NCBI GenBank assembly: GCA_950097015.1
Contig: CATNEN010000034.1
Location: forward strand, 3,876,001 to 3,940,000
Reading direction: 5' to 3'
DNA length: 64,000 nt
DNA from: Macrostomum hystrix
Taxonomy: Eukaryota > Platyhelminthes > Macrostomidae
Shown here: positions 21,683 through 32,781 of the stretch, piece by piece
How the letters are laid out: the number at the start of each line of letters is the position of its first letter
Numbering within the stretch: position 1 is the first letter of the stretch
Position numbers and translations under genes: made by a program
Notes under the pieces: generated by a model
Seen by the model: only the letters and a program-made list of their open reading frames with translations
Database searches by the model: none
Told to the model about the DNA's origin: nothing

Positions 21683-24030
21683 TGAAATAGTGCGGGTCTT
21701 TTGCTAGCCGATGACCGCCCTCATGAAAGATAGGAGTGTGGAAAACGACGATAGAGTCGGAGGTCGATCGCTGCTGCCGCGAGTTGTCGCAGAGAGGGAT
21801 GACGAAGGGAGGGATGAAGGGAGAGATGAAGGGAGAGATGAGGCGGTACAAAGGATGCAAGTGAGTGGTCCTATTGGCCTCAGGCTGGCCAGTCCCACCC
21901 AACCCATAGGCCACAGGCATGACTGCCGTGCCCACCCCAAGCAGTGCTCGAAACCGGCTAAAAGTCTAAATAGATGTCGGACTACCCGCAAGCGAATAGG
22001 ACAGGGCTAGATAGCCTACTGTCATCAGTAGCATGTTCGTAACTGACTCCTAACTTTGGTAGCAGTGGTCGACTCGGCCTAGGCACTTGTCTTAGAAATG
22101 CGGAAAGGCTATCGGCAAAGCGGATAATGATCGAAGGTAGCGCCACCACCCAATGCGCCTACGTTGCCACCGCAGACATTTGGGAACTTGGGTCCCCGGA
22201 GCTCGCAGCTCCCAGTTTGTCACACAGATCTTAGACAAGCCGAAAAATAGAGCATTCTGTAACTTCCGTTTTAGACTAGGGTGAGAACCCCAGAATGGAT
22301 CGAGTCACGCCTCACAAGGGGATTCCTGAAACTGCGCTACAGTGGTCTAGAAAGGTGGTACTCCGAACCCGAATGAGAAATCCATAGCCAGAATCCTACT
22401 CATGAGACATTAGACACATTCCTTACATTAGATTGCAGCCTACACATTGAATAACTAGCAAATCCGAATCTGTGTGAGATGAGGAAATCAGAGGCAGGAG
22501 AGATTAAGCTGAACACTGGCTGAGTGATTATGCAAGCAGGAAATTATTAGATCACACCCCTCGCTCCCATGGCGGCGGCAGCGAGAGGCGGGGAACAGAA
22601 GGGAAACATTAATTGACAGGGGAGGTTGACACGCACTCCTTGATCTGCCAGAAAGAGAGGAAAAACCCGCCAAGGAATTCCCCCACCCCTAGCAGAGAAA
22701 CACATGCTACGCTCCGCATATTACTCGCAAATCCCTAGCTCCTTATTACTTCCATGCGCGCTCACAGTTATCCTCCTGCCGCAGCTTTCAGCTAGGCATC
22801 ACCAGAGCCCATCCCCCTAATAAGTTAGCCACTCATGATCGAGGGCCGTCTAACGATAAAATAAGAGAAAGTGAAATGCATAGTAAAAAGGATTTAAGTT
22901 GTTATTAAATTGCCCAATAAATTAGATAAGCTGTGATTTAATAGTTTTATTAGGCTAAATCAAATCCCTGCCCTTGCCTTATTACCCACTAGCTAAATAG
23001 TAAATCCCTTAGGGATAGCAATAAAAGTCCGCTGCGCGGGTTACTTATCTGACTACGCTGGTTGACAGGCTGCAGGCCGTCGATCTCGCGGGGGAATGCA
23101 AATGAACGGGAGAAAAGGTGAGGGATTGCTGAGTACAGTTGGCAAGGGGCCAGACTGCAGGGAGCTCAAGGCTCAATTTGGAGCGCACCTAAGGAGGTGG
23201 CTTGCGCTTAAGGGCACTAGCAGGTAGTTGCCTGCTGCTATGATCTGGAGCCTTAGGCTCAGGGACTAGGTGCTAGCCTAGAAGGGGGAGAGTCCACGGA
23301 CCGAGTTCCGGGACCGGACAAGGGAAAAAGGTTGTAAGGGCGGACGGTCCAAAGGGAGGTCCGGGGGAAGGTTAAAGGTGTCCTGGGAAGGTTGTTCTAG
23401 GGGCAGCGCAGCGCGCTCTCTTAAATAGTCCTGCAGCTCCGCCAACCTCGCATTCATCAAAATAACCCACATGCTCGCCGGCCTGTCAGCGAGGAATCGG
23501 GTCGGCAGTATGCCACCCCAATTGCCCACTGAAGCGGCGGCGAGAATCGCCAGATGCCCCACTAGGAGCGTCTGCCGGCAGTCGGCCAATGATTGTGATC
23601 CCGCCGGGATATGGGAAGCGCAGGCGCCGACCTGCCTATAGTGTCGTTACATGTATCTAAAGGGGGAAAGGTCATAATCGAGCCCCGGCTCGGGTTACAG
23701 TAAAGAAGAGGGACATGAAGAATTAAAGCTCACTCTAAACGCATGAGTGCTCCCGACAATCTGATCGCGGTTTGGAGGGGAATTATGACCTAAACTAGTC
23801 CATACAGTATTGCTATTTCCGCGATCAGTCACTCCTACAGGGGACTAGACAGATCCGAGACAAAGGGAATCGGCGGCTACTTAATTCACCTCCGCCCCAA
23901 GTCTGGCCCTAAGATTAATGATGGTGTTCTGCGGCCAGCTGCTATGTGGGTCGCGATTATTAACTTGCTAAAAATGGAAAAATTAGGCTGGCTCACAACC
24001 CCACTCGATTCCGAAGTACACTCCACATCA
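21683..24030 (-). repeat. 5' LTR
   Basis: 2348-bp partner of 15135-17482. Its inner edge abuts the primer binding site, which fixes it as the 5' LTR of a minus-strand element. Confidence 0.95.
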
Positions 24031-24034
24031 TTAA

Positions 24035-24689
24035 CCCAAATCTCTAACAACTCACTACAATAATCTAATGTCTGAGAGTCGCATTCAAAGAATCTAATTT
24101 CTGAGAGTCTCAGAGACAAGTCAAGAAATCAATGCAATTCGCTATTTGTGTTTGTTATTAACACAAGGCAATCCAAAAAGTCATAAAAAGCAGCAGAAGA
24201 ATTAGCGCTTTGAAGAAGCCCCTTTGCCAATGTCTCTGATAAGGAGGGGCAGTGCTTGTGTGTGTCAGAGCCAATGAAATAGATAAGGTCTGTGTAAATA
24301 TGGACCTTGTGCAGTGCGTGAAATATCTTCAACACAACAGAGGGCCTCTCACTGCTACACCTGCTAAGTAGATATGTTGTTTTGCTATTTAAAATAAGTT
24401 CTATAAGTGGAAGGCTTTCAGAGGCCAAGTGTGTGTGAACCGAGTTCTTAGTTTGTTAGAAAAATTGACCAGGCCATTATAAGGGGACCGAGCGAATTTC
24501 AGAAATCGTGCTTTTTATGCTTGATTCTACAAGCTTGTAACTCAAATGCGATGGTATTGAGACACTAAATTCTAAAAGAGCTTATCTATTCCACTTAAAG
24601 CTCAGCCGCTTTATCAGCCGCTGCTGCTACTATTGCTAGACTCTCAAAAAACTATCTGTACGATAGCTGGATCATGCTGGAACACATGA
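24035..24689. other. Unassigned spacer
   Basis: No gene or repeat recognised in these 650 bases. Confidence 0.35.
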
Positions 24690-24952
24690 TGGTACTATTG
24701 CCAGACGGTTGCATCAATGCTGGTACTATTGCCAGATGGTTGCATCAATGCTGGTACTATTGCCAGATGGTTGCATCAATGCTGGTACTATTGCCAGATG
24801 GTTGCATCAATGCTGGTACTATTGCCAGATGGTTGCATCAATGATGGTACTATTGCCAGATGGTTGCATCAATGCTGGTACTATTGCCAGATGGTTGCAT
24901 CAATGATGGTACTATTGCCAGATGGTTGCATCAATGATGGTACTATTGCCAC
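24690..24952. repeat. 31-bp minisatellite
   Basis: About 8 units starting ATGCTGGTACTATTGCCAGA and ending TGGTTGCATCA; some units have ATGATGG. Confidence 0.95.
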
Positions 24953-26030
24953 TGCTGGTGTAATTCAATTTAGCATGAAAAAAAGTTTACAAGCCGTGCA
25001 CTACATCAAGTGTTTACCGGTGCTTAGTTATAAAAACGCAGCAGTTTCCTAGTATTCGTGTATTTTATGCCACAATTTTTTTAATTGAAGTAAATTAGCA
25101 GAAAAACGAAGTAATAGCAACAATCAAATGATTCTTCGTATAATTAAGAGCAATATTTTATATATTTAGCAATAGCAAAAGCTAGCATATAATTAAAAAA
25201 CTTACATGGAAAAAACAAAATTAAACGTAATAAACTGGAAGAAAAAAGCTGCAAAAACTACATTTCATGTTTTTCAAAACTACATTTTTTGATTTTAACA
25301 ACCCGTGATCCGTCCATTAGAAAGACCAAGGGGGGCATTTCAATTACCCTCATTTTCCTTTGTCTGTATCTCCCAAAAGATTCAATTGATCGCCATTTAA
25401 TTAATCGGTCATTCAGTTTGGGAGCTGTCGTGAAGTAGGCAGTGGGTATTTGAAACAGCACCATGCCATTTTTCCGGTGGGAATAGCGTGGTAGTTCTAT
25501 TGTTAACAAACTGGCTAAGGTCCTCGAGGGTCATCTATAGACATGCGTCTTATCTGTAGCCTTGCTGAGCTTACGCGGCGGCTAACATCAAAGAGGGCTA
25601 TCGGCGCCATGCCCCCCACCCACCCATTGTGTGGGGTCATTAAAATTGAATTTTGACATTGACGATTTTGAAGCAGGGAGAGCATAAAAACAAAATGACT
25701 ACATGAGAAGCTGTTTAAAAATTCTGAACTTAATCATTAGTTTGCATAATCATTTGTTTAGCCTTAGATATTTCTCTTAGATTAAGAGAATGGTGTAAAT
25801 GTAATGTAAGCGATAGAATTCAAGGTATTTAAAAAAGGAATCAAATTATATAACAACAGCTTAAATTAGTTATACTGTGCTGCATGACCTTTAGTACAAA
25901 TTTTCAAAGACAGCGAGAATATCAAAGTTAGTGTGCCCAAGTTTGCACTATTTTTGTAAGTAGAATGAGTACTTGAATATTTTTAATTATTTTTACTCTT
26001 TTAGATTCTCCACTAGGTTTTTACATAGAG
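24953..26030. other. Unassigned AT-rich spacer
   Basis: No convincing coding region, RNA gene or transposon end was seen here. Confidence 0.35.
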
Positions 26031-26031
26031 A

Positions 26032-26560
26032 CCCCGCTAGATCATTTCCAAGATTGCCAGCTAGATCATTTCCACGATTGGCAGCTAGATCATTTCCACG
26101 ATTGGCAGCTAGATTATTTCCACGATTGCCAGCTAGATCATTTCCACGATTGCCAGCTAGATCATTTCCACGATTGGCAGCTAGATCATTTCCACGATTG
26201 CCAGCTAGATCATTTCCACGATTGCCAGCTAGATCATTTCCAAGATTGCCAGCTAGATCATTTCCACGATTGCCAGCTAGATCATTTCCAAGATTGCCAG
26301 CTAGATCATTTCCACGATTGCCAGCTAGATCATTTCCACGATTGCCAGCTAGATCATTTCCACGATTGCCAGCTAGATAATTTACTAGATTCCCCCCGCT
26401 AGATCATTTCCTAGATTGCCCGCTAGATCATTTCCTAGATTGCCCGCTAGATCATTACCTGGATTGCCCGCTAGATCATTTGCTAGATTGCCCGTTAGAT
26501 CATTTCTAAGATTCCCCGCTAGAGCTAGATAATTTCCAAGATTATTACTAAGTTTTTTTC
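26032..26560. repeat. 24-bp minisatellite
   Basis: Units of CTAGATCATTTCCACGATTG plus CCAG (or GCAG). The distal part (26380-26560) decays to CCCGCTAGATCATTT forms. An open frame of Arg-Ser-Phe-Pro repeats through it is a by-product of the 24-bp period. Confidence 0.95.
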
Positions 26561-26982
26561 CTTGATTCCTAGCTAGATCAGCTCCAATGTTTTACAGGCT
26601 GGAATATGTCTGTCTGTGAATATGTAGATGAATCACATTTATACGCAATTTCTAAGCAAGATTTTGGTAGCTTATCAGCGAAAAGGGAAGCGTGTCACGC
26701 TTTCAGCAAAAAACTGGTCTCCAAGCAGCAGGCACTTGTGCATTATATTGCTAGAGGTTTGCTTCAGAAGTAAGAGAAAGTGATTACAAAAACAAGTTTA
26801 TTATACGTTGGCCAGTTTGCCCCCGTGAGACTCATCCGATCGTAGCATTGTAGTTTTGTCGCTGTCTGTCATTCTGCCGTCCTCCTTGCTCGCCGGACTG
26901 AAGTAATGCAAATATGCAAGGTTGTTTGAGTTAGTAAGGCCGCATGGAACTCTTAATCTGTGAAAGACAATCACTATAGTAG

Positions 26983-27712
26983 ACTCACTAGTGCGATATC
27001 ATATTCACTAGTGTGATAGCAGATTCACTAGTGCGATATCATATTCACTAGTGTGATAGCAGATTCACTAGTGTGATAGCAGATTCACTAGTGTGATATC
27101 ATATTCACTAGTGTGATAGCAGATTCACTAGTGTGATAGCAGATTCACTAGTGCGATATCATATTCACTAGTGTGATAGCAGATTCACTAGTGCGATATC
27201 AGATTCACTAGTGCGATATCATATTCACTAGTGTGATAGCAGATTCACTAGTGTGATATCATATTCACTAGTGTGATATCATATTCACTAGTGTGATATC
27301 ATATTCACTAGTGTGATATCATATTCACTAGTGTGATATCATATTCACTAGTGTGATATCATATTCACTAGTGTGATATCATATTCACTAGTGTGATATC
27401 ATATTCACTAGTGCGATATCATATTCACTAGTGTGATATCATATTCACTAGTGTGATATCATATTCACTAGTGTGATAGCAGATTCACTAGTGTGATATC
27501 ATATTCACTAGTGTGATAGCAGATTCACTAGTGTGATAGCAGATTCACTAGTGCGATATCATATTCACTAGTGTGATATCATATTCACTAGTGTGATATC
27601 ATATTCACTAGTGTGATATCATATTCACTAGTGTGATATCATATTCACTAGTGTGATAGCAGATTCACTAGTGTGATATCATATTCACTAGTGTGATAGC
27701 AGATTCACAGTG
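26983..27712. repeat. 20-bp minisatellite
   Basis: About 36 units of TTCACTAGTGTGATATCATA, with alternating variants GATAGCAGA and GCGATATCATA. Each unit contains the SpeI-type palindrome ACTAGT. Confidence 0.97.
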
Positions 27713-28070
27713 TGATAATCTTATATTTACTTCTCTTCGTCAACTTATATTGAACTTCAGGACAATTGAAAGTGTTTTATGCAGGTAGAAGGTACCAATA
27801 ACCATTTGCATTATTAATCTGAAAGGCTACAGACTCAATAATATCAACTAGGGAAAAATTAACAGTTTCAATAATAAACCCAACCATGGTTTTAGGCTTT
27901 TGCTTATGGAGACCAACCGAAGCTCCAGCAGCTTTAGTTGCCCGTGGTCGCCAGGGGCTAGCGGAATGGGCGGCAACGCCTCCCCGCTGCATCCGAAGAA
28001 TGCCCCTGCATCCTTCGGATGATGGCTAGAGGAATATGAATTGAGGACAAAGACAGGCTAGACTCTAGAG

Positions 28071-28943
28071 CAGGGGTCGGCAAACTCCGGCCCGCGGGCC
28101 AGATGCGGCCCTCGAAGCTCCCAAAACCGGCCTGTTGCCCCTTCCAACACCTATAGTATCCTGTCTCATCTCTCCCGTGTCTCATCTCTCCCGTGTCTCA
28201 ACTATCCCGTGTCTCATCTATCCCGTGTCTCATCTCTCCCGTGTCTCATCTCTCCCGTGTCTCATCTCTCCCGTGTCTCATCTATCCCGTCTCTCATCTC
28301 TCCCGTGTCTCATCTCTCCCGTGTCTCATCTCTCCCGTGTCTCATCTCTCCCGTGTCTCATCTATCCCGTCTCTCATCTCTCCCGTGTCTCATCTCTCCC
28401 GTGTCTCATCTATCCCGTGTCTCATCTCTCCCGTGTCTCATCTCTCCCGTGTCTCATCTCTCCCGTGTCTCATCTCTCCCGTGTCTCATCTATCCCGTCT
28501 CTCATCTCTCCCGTGTCTCATCTCTCCCGTGTCTCATCTCTCCCGTGTCTCATCTCTCCCGTGTCTCATCTATCCCGTCTCTCATCTCTCCCGTGTCTCA
28601 ACTATCCCGTGTCTCATCTATCCCGTCTCTCATCTCTCCCGTGTCTCATCTCTCCCGTGTCTCATCTCTCCCGTGTCTCATCTATCCCGTGTCTCATCTC
28701 TCCCGTGTCTCATCTCTCCCGTGTCTCATCTCTCCCGTGTCTCATCTATCCCGTGTCTCATCTCTCCCGTGTCTCATCTCTCCCGTGTCTCATCTCTCCC
28801 GTGTCTCATCTCTCCCGTGTCTCATCTCTCCTGTGTCTTATCTCGCACTTATATCATATTTCTATGATCAAAGCGGCCCGCTGTCGTCTTTTAGATTCTC
28901 TCTTTGGCCCGCTAGCTAATACTCGTAAGTTTGCCGACCCCTG
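28071..28943. mobile_element. hAT-like MITE with an internal minisatellite (copy 1)
   Basis: 873 bp. Terminal inverted repeats are CAGGGGTCGGCAAACT at both ends (perfect over 16 bp). It is flanked by an 8-bp target duplication CTCTAGAG (28063-28070 and 28944-28951), as hAT transposons make. There is no transposase. Most of the interior is a 16-bp array (28158-28845). Copy 2 is at 62498-63096. Confidence 0.9.
28158..28845. repeat. 16-bp minisatellite inside MITE copy 1
   Basis: About 43 units of GTGTCTCATCTCTCCC with CTATCCC and CGTCTC variants. It seems to have grown from the MITE-internal sequence CCTGTCTCATC, which is also present in copy 2 before its own array. Confidence 0.96.
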
Positions 28944-28951
28944 CTCTAGAG

Positions 28952-29430
28952 GAATATGAATAGAGGATTTTAGTCCCAATTTAAAACGTAGGATAAGTCA
29001 TCAAAGGAAAATGTGTTTAGTATTGAGTATTATTAAGTATCAACAAGCCAGAGAGATGTAGGCAGTGATACAGCAAATGCTTATCAAGCTTGCTTGTTGA
29101 GGTTGTAAATCACATTATACCGGGTCATATCGCAATGATTTAAATATTCACAAAAGCTACCGGGTGGTCTGAATGGGCTTTGAACAAAAAAATGGGGATC
29201 AGCTGGGATTTGGTGTTTACTCTATGCCTCTCAGTGCCAAACTCGTACAGATCTTTAACATGCGATATCCCTCCGCTTCTCGAGTTTTGTCAGCGCAATC
29301 CGCGGCCTTATCTTATCAAGAAATCCCAGCCGGCCCGACTACGTAAGAGTCGTGTATTTTCATAGCATTTTCCTATGGCCAGGGTCTAGGATCAGTTAGT
29401 TGTTCGACTGTTTTATTCTAGGACTGACTG
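28952..29430. other. Unassigned spacer
   Basis: No gene or repeat recognised between the MITE and the next array. Confidence 0.35.
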
Positions 29431-30075
29431 TTAGATTCTGTGAGATCTTGTTAGATTCTGTGAGATCTTGTTAGATTCTGTGAGATCTTGTTAGATTCTG
29501 TGAGATCTTGTTAGATTCTGTGAGATCTTGTTAGATTCTGTGAGATCTTGTTAGATTCTGTGAGATCTTGTTAGATTCTGTGAGATCTTGTTAGATTCTG
29601 TGAGATCTTGTTAGATTCTGTGAGATCTTGTTAGATTCTGTGAGATCTTGTTAGATTCTGTGAGATCTTGTTAGATTCTGTGAGATCTTGTTAGATTCTG
29701 TGAGATCTTGTTAGATTCTGTGAGATCTTGTTAGATTCTGTGAGATCTTGTTAGATTCTGTGAGATCTTGTTAGATTCTGTGAGATCTTGTTAGATTCTG
29801 TGAGATCTTGTTAGATTCTGTGAGATCTTGTTAGATTCTGTGAGATCTTGTTAGATTCTGTGAGATCTTGTTAGATTCTGTGAGACTTGTTAGATTCTGT
29901 GAGATCTTGTTAGATTCTGTGAGATCTTGTTAGATTCTGTGAGATCTTTTTAGATTCTGTGAGATCTTGTTAGATTCTGTGAGATCTTGTTAGATTCTGT
30001 GAGATCTTGTTAGATTCTGTGAGATCTTGTTAGATTCTGTGAGATCGTGTTAGATTCTGTGAGATCTTTTAAGAT
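29431..30075. repeat. 20-bp minisatellite
   Basis: About 32 units of TTAGATTCTGTGAGATCTTG, very homogeneous except a one-base deletion near 29885 and edge variants near 30060. Confidence 0.97.
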
Positions 30076-30087
30076 TATATGAGACTG

Positions 30088-30262
30088 TAGATAGAAGGAG
30101 ATCCTGTTAGACAGTTGGAGATCCTGTTAGACAGTAGGATATCCTGTTAGACAGTTGGAGATCCTGTTAGACAGTAGGAGATCCTGTTAGACAGTTGGAG
30201 ATCTTGTTAGACAGTTGGAGATCCTGTTAGACAGTTGGAGATCCTGTTAGACAGTTGGAGGT
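30088..30262. repeat. 20-bp minisatellite, diverged sister array
   Basis: About 8 units of TTAGACAGTTGGAGATCCTG. Same period and partly the same bases (GAGATC-TG-TTAGA) as the array just before it, so the two share an origin. Confidence 0.93.
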
Positions 30263-30865
30263 CTTCTTTGTTCTCAAAAACTCGGACGTAAAGAATAAAG
30301 TAGATTTGGTTATTAATCTAAGCCTAATTACAGAGAATAATGCAACAAACACGGTGTTAAGTGCGGCTGTTAACTGACGCACAAAAACATTAGTCATGCA
30401 GGACCAAGACTTCAGGGTACTAGATTATGTGCACTTCCTGTGTAGCTGTGCTGGGACGCGCACGGAGCAAAAAAACTGCGCAATTCAATGCCACAGTCCC
30501 AAATCCATGCAATTTTTAAACCATCCCTGCTAGACGAAAGGAAAACGAAAAGAAAAAACTGAAAAATGCTACCAGGCTAAAGACAAGTTCACGTACACCA
30601 AAAAAGTAAAGATTAATATTTTTTATAAATTATTCTATTATGCAGTGTGCAAGCTAAATGTAACTGAGACCATAACTAACAGGAGATGAAGCTCGATTGA
30701 AGCAGCTATAAAAAACAGCGGTTTTGTTTCTGCTTTCTGCACTGATCCAGTTTCAGCATTCAGTAGACATTGTGGGTCTGAAACATTATATGCGACTTCG
30801 AGGGCCTGAGAGAGAATCTGAAACATGACAGTGGATCAGGTTCAGAGTCAAGAGATGGGACAGGG

Positions 30866-31366
30866 GAGAGATTAGACATTGGAGAGATGAGACGTTAGAG
30901 AGATGAGACAGTGGAAAGATGAGACATTGGAGAGATTAGACATTGGAGAGATGAGACATTGGAGAGATGAGACAGTGGAGAGATGAGATATTGGAGAGAT
31001 GAGACATTGGAGAGATGAGACAGTGGAGAGATGAGATATTGGAGAGATGAGACAGTGGAGAGATGAGACATTGGAGAGATGAGACAGTGGAGAGATGAGA
31101 TATTGGAGAGATGAGACATTGGAGAGATGAGACAGTGGAGAGATGAGATATTGGAGAGATGAGACATTGGAGAGATGAGACAGTGGAGAGATGAGATATT
31201 GGAGAGATGAGACAGTGGAGAGATTAGACATTGGAGAGATGAGACAGTGGAAAGATGAGACATTGGAGAGATTAGACATTGGAGAGATGAGACATTAGAG
31301 AGATGAGACAGTGGAAAGATGAGACATTGGAGAGATGAGACATTGGAGAGATGAGACATTGGAGAG
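30866..31366. repeat. 16-bp minisatellite
   Basis: About 31 units of GAGACATTGGAGAGAT and GAGACAGTGGAGAGAT (also GAGATATTGG). The core GGAGAGATGAGACA is the reverse complement of the core of the MITE arrays at 28158 and 62638. Confidence 0.95.
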
Positions 31367-31370
31367 GTGG

Positions 31371-32781
31371 GATATGGTTTGGGTTAGACAGGGGAGAGTT
31401 GCCGGTTGTTTGGCAGTGTCAATGAGCTGGAGTAAGGACATTGTGGGGTAGTCTCTGGCCCGACCCAGAGAAAAATGCAGAGATTTTCTAATTTAAATTT
31501 TCTAGAAAAAAATGTGTGATATAAAGTGTTTTAACTTCTCATTTCAGTAGCGTTTTGTAAAAGTAAAAAATTATAGAATTTTGTACCATATGTGACAAGA
31601 ACCAGAAAACTAGTCTAGCTACAGGTGGGGTTTGCAGTGCGTGCATCACTGGGGAAAGGCAGAGTGCGTGAGAGGAAGAAAAACAAAAACCCGAAACAAC
31701 GATTTAAATTCATGCGACACTAAAATAATTGAAGTGAAAAACACGATGCTAAGTGCGCGGTTCATACCTCAGCACAGAGTAACCATTCATCTGCATTACA
31801 GGATTATCTTCCCAAGGCGATAGCCTGATGTTTGCAGAAAATGTGTAATACAGTTTTTACAACCACTTAAAAAATATAGTGGTTCAAAATTAATTATTCT
31901 TCTTTTCATACCGAATATGAAAAAAATATAATAAAACTTTATTAAATAAACTTTATATAAGTATAAATTAAAAAAATTGTGTACATTATTTGTTATGCAG
32001 GAGATTTTTAAATGTTACGACAAAGCAAAAAAAATTTAATCGCATTTCGACTCAGAAATTTCAAAATATCTTTTTCTTTTTTTATTAACCAACTTCCAAG
32101 CTTTTGTTAACGCTTTTTAAACGATAATTCTTTCGAGAGATATGGAGCTACAAGCGCCATTCGTGCGTTTACGAATTTCGATAATTACCAGGTTAAAAAT
32201 ATATTTTTGGAAATTTCATTTCTACCTCGAGTCTTATTTGAGACATATACCATCCGAAATAAAAAACAAACTTTATTGCAGTTTAAGCTCGTTACAGTTC
32301 TAGCTCTCCTTACTTTAGACAATTTATTTTTTCAAGCAAAGTGCATTATTAATTAGTATGATTTGTTTTAAAGACGAACCTAACTACAAAGTTTGAATAT
32401 TTTCTTTGATTTTTTCGATTGCTTTCAAGGCAAATATCAAAATTTCGTCGCAGTTTAATTCTTAAAAAGCTACAAAAAATATTTACCATTTGTTTAAACA
32501 ACTCGACTTTGTCATGTTGACACTTTCCATGAAACTATGAAAAAATGTTAATTTGACGTTGGATTGAAAATGTTTTACGAAAATATACACTTTAAAGTGT
32601 ATATGCTTCTTGCAATTGAATAATGAGCACCGAAATCCAGGAGTTCATTCGTAATTCTGAGTTTTTAGATTACGAAATTCTAAATAATAATTCCCAGCTC
32701 TTTGAGTCCGCCGAAAAATCGTTTTTTTGGTTTTAAAATGAGACTTTTTCACCTGAAATCCACAATCAAAAGCGAATGAAC
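31371..32781. other. Unassigned AT-rich region 3' of the LRR gene
   Basis: No further exon could be identified with confidence. If the LRR gene continues past 32786, its next exon would be sought here on the minus strand. TTTATT near 32323 (AATAAA on the minus strand) is a possible poly(A) signal. Confidence 0.35.

Larger units (their letters stand above)
15135..24030 (-). mobile_element. Complete non-autonomous LTR retrotransposon (gag only)
   Basis: An 8896-bp element flanked by TTAA on both sides (15131-15134 and 24031-24034), a 4-bp target-site duplication. The two LTRs are each 2348 bp, start TG and end CA, and I saw no difference between them where I compared, so the insertion is recent. 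Orientation is minus: the 5' LTR is 21683-24030, the primer binding site is next to it at 21664-21681, gag lies at 19806-20357, and the 3' LTR is 15135-17482, preceded by a purine-rich stretch (17483-17504 read on the minus strand). The 4.2-kb interior has no protease, reverse transcriptase, RNase H or integrase, so it must depend on enzymes of another element (a large retrotransposon derivative). Confidence 0.92.

Noticed and set aside
26983-27712. CRISPR-like regular repeats
   Set aside because: The units abut without unique spacers and the host is an animal.
28135-28959. Three overlapping frames of 220-270 codons
   Set aside because: All three plus frames are open because the 16-bp unit lacks stops; it is the array within the MITE.
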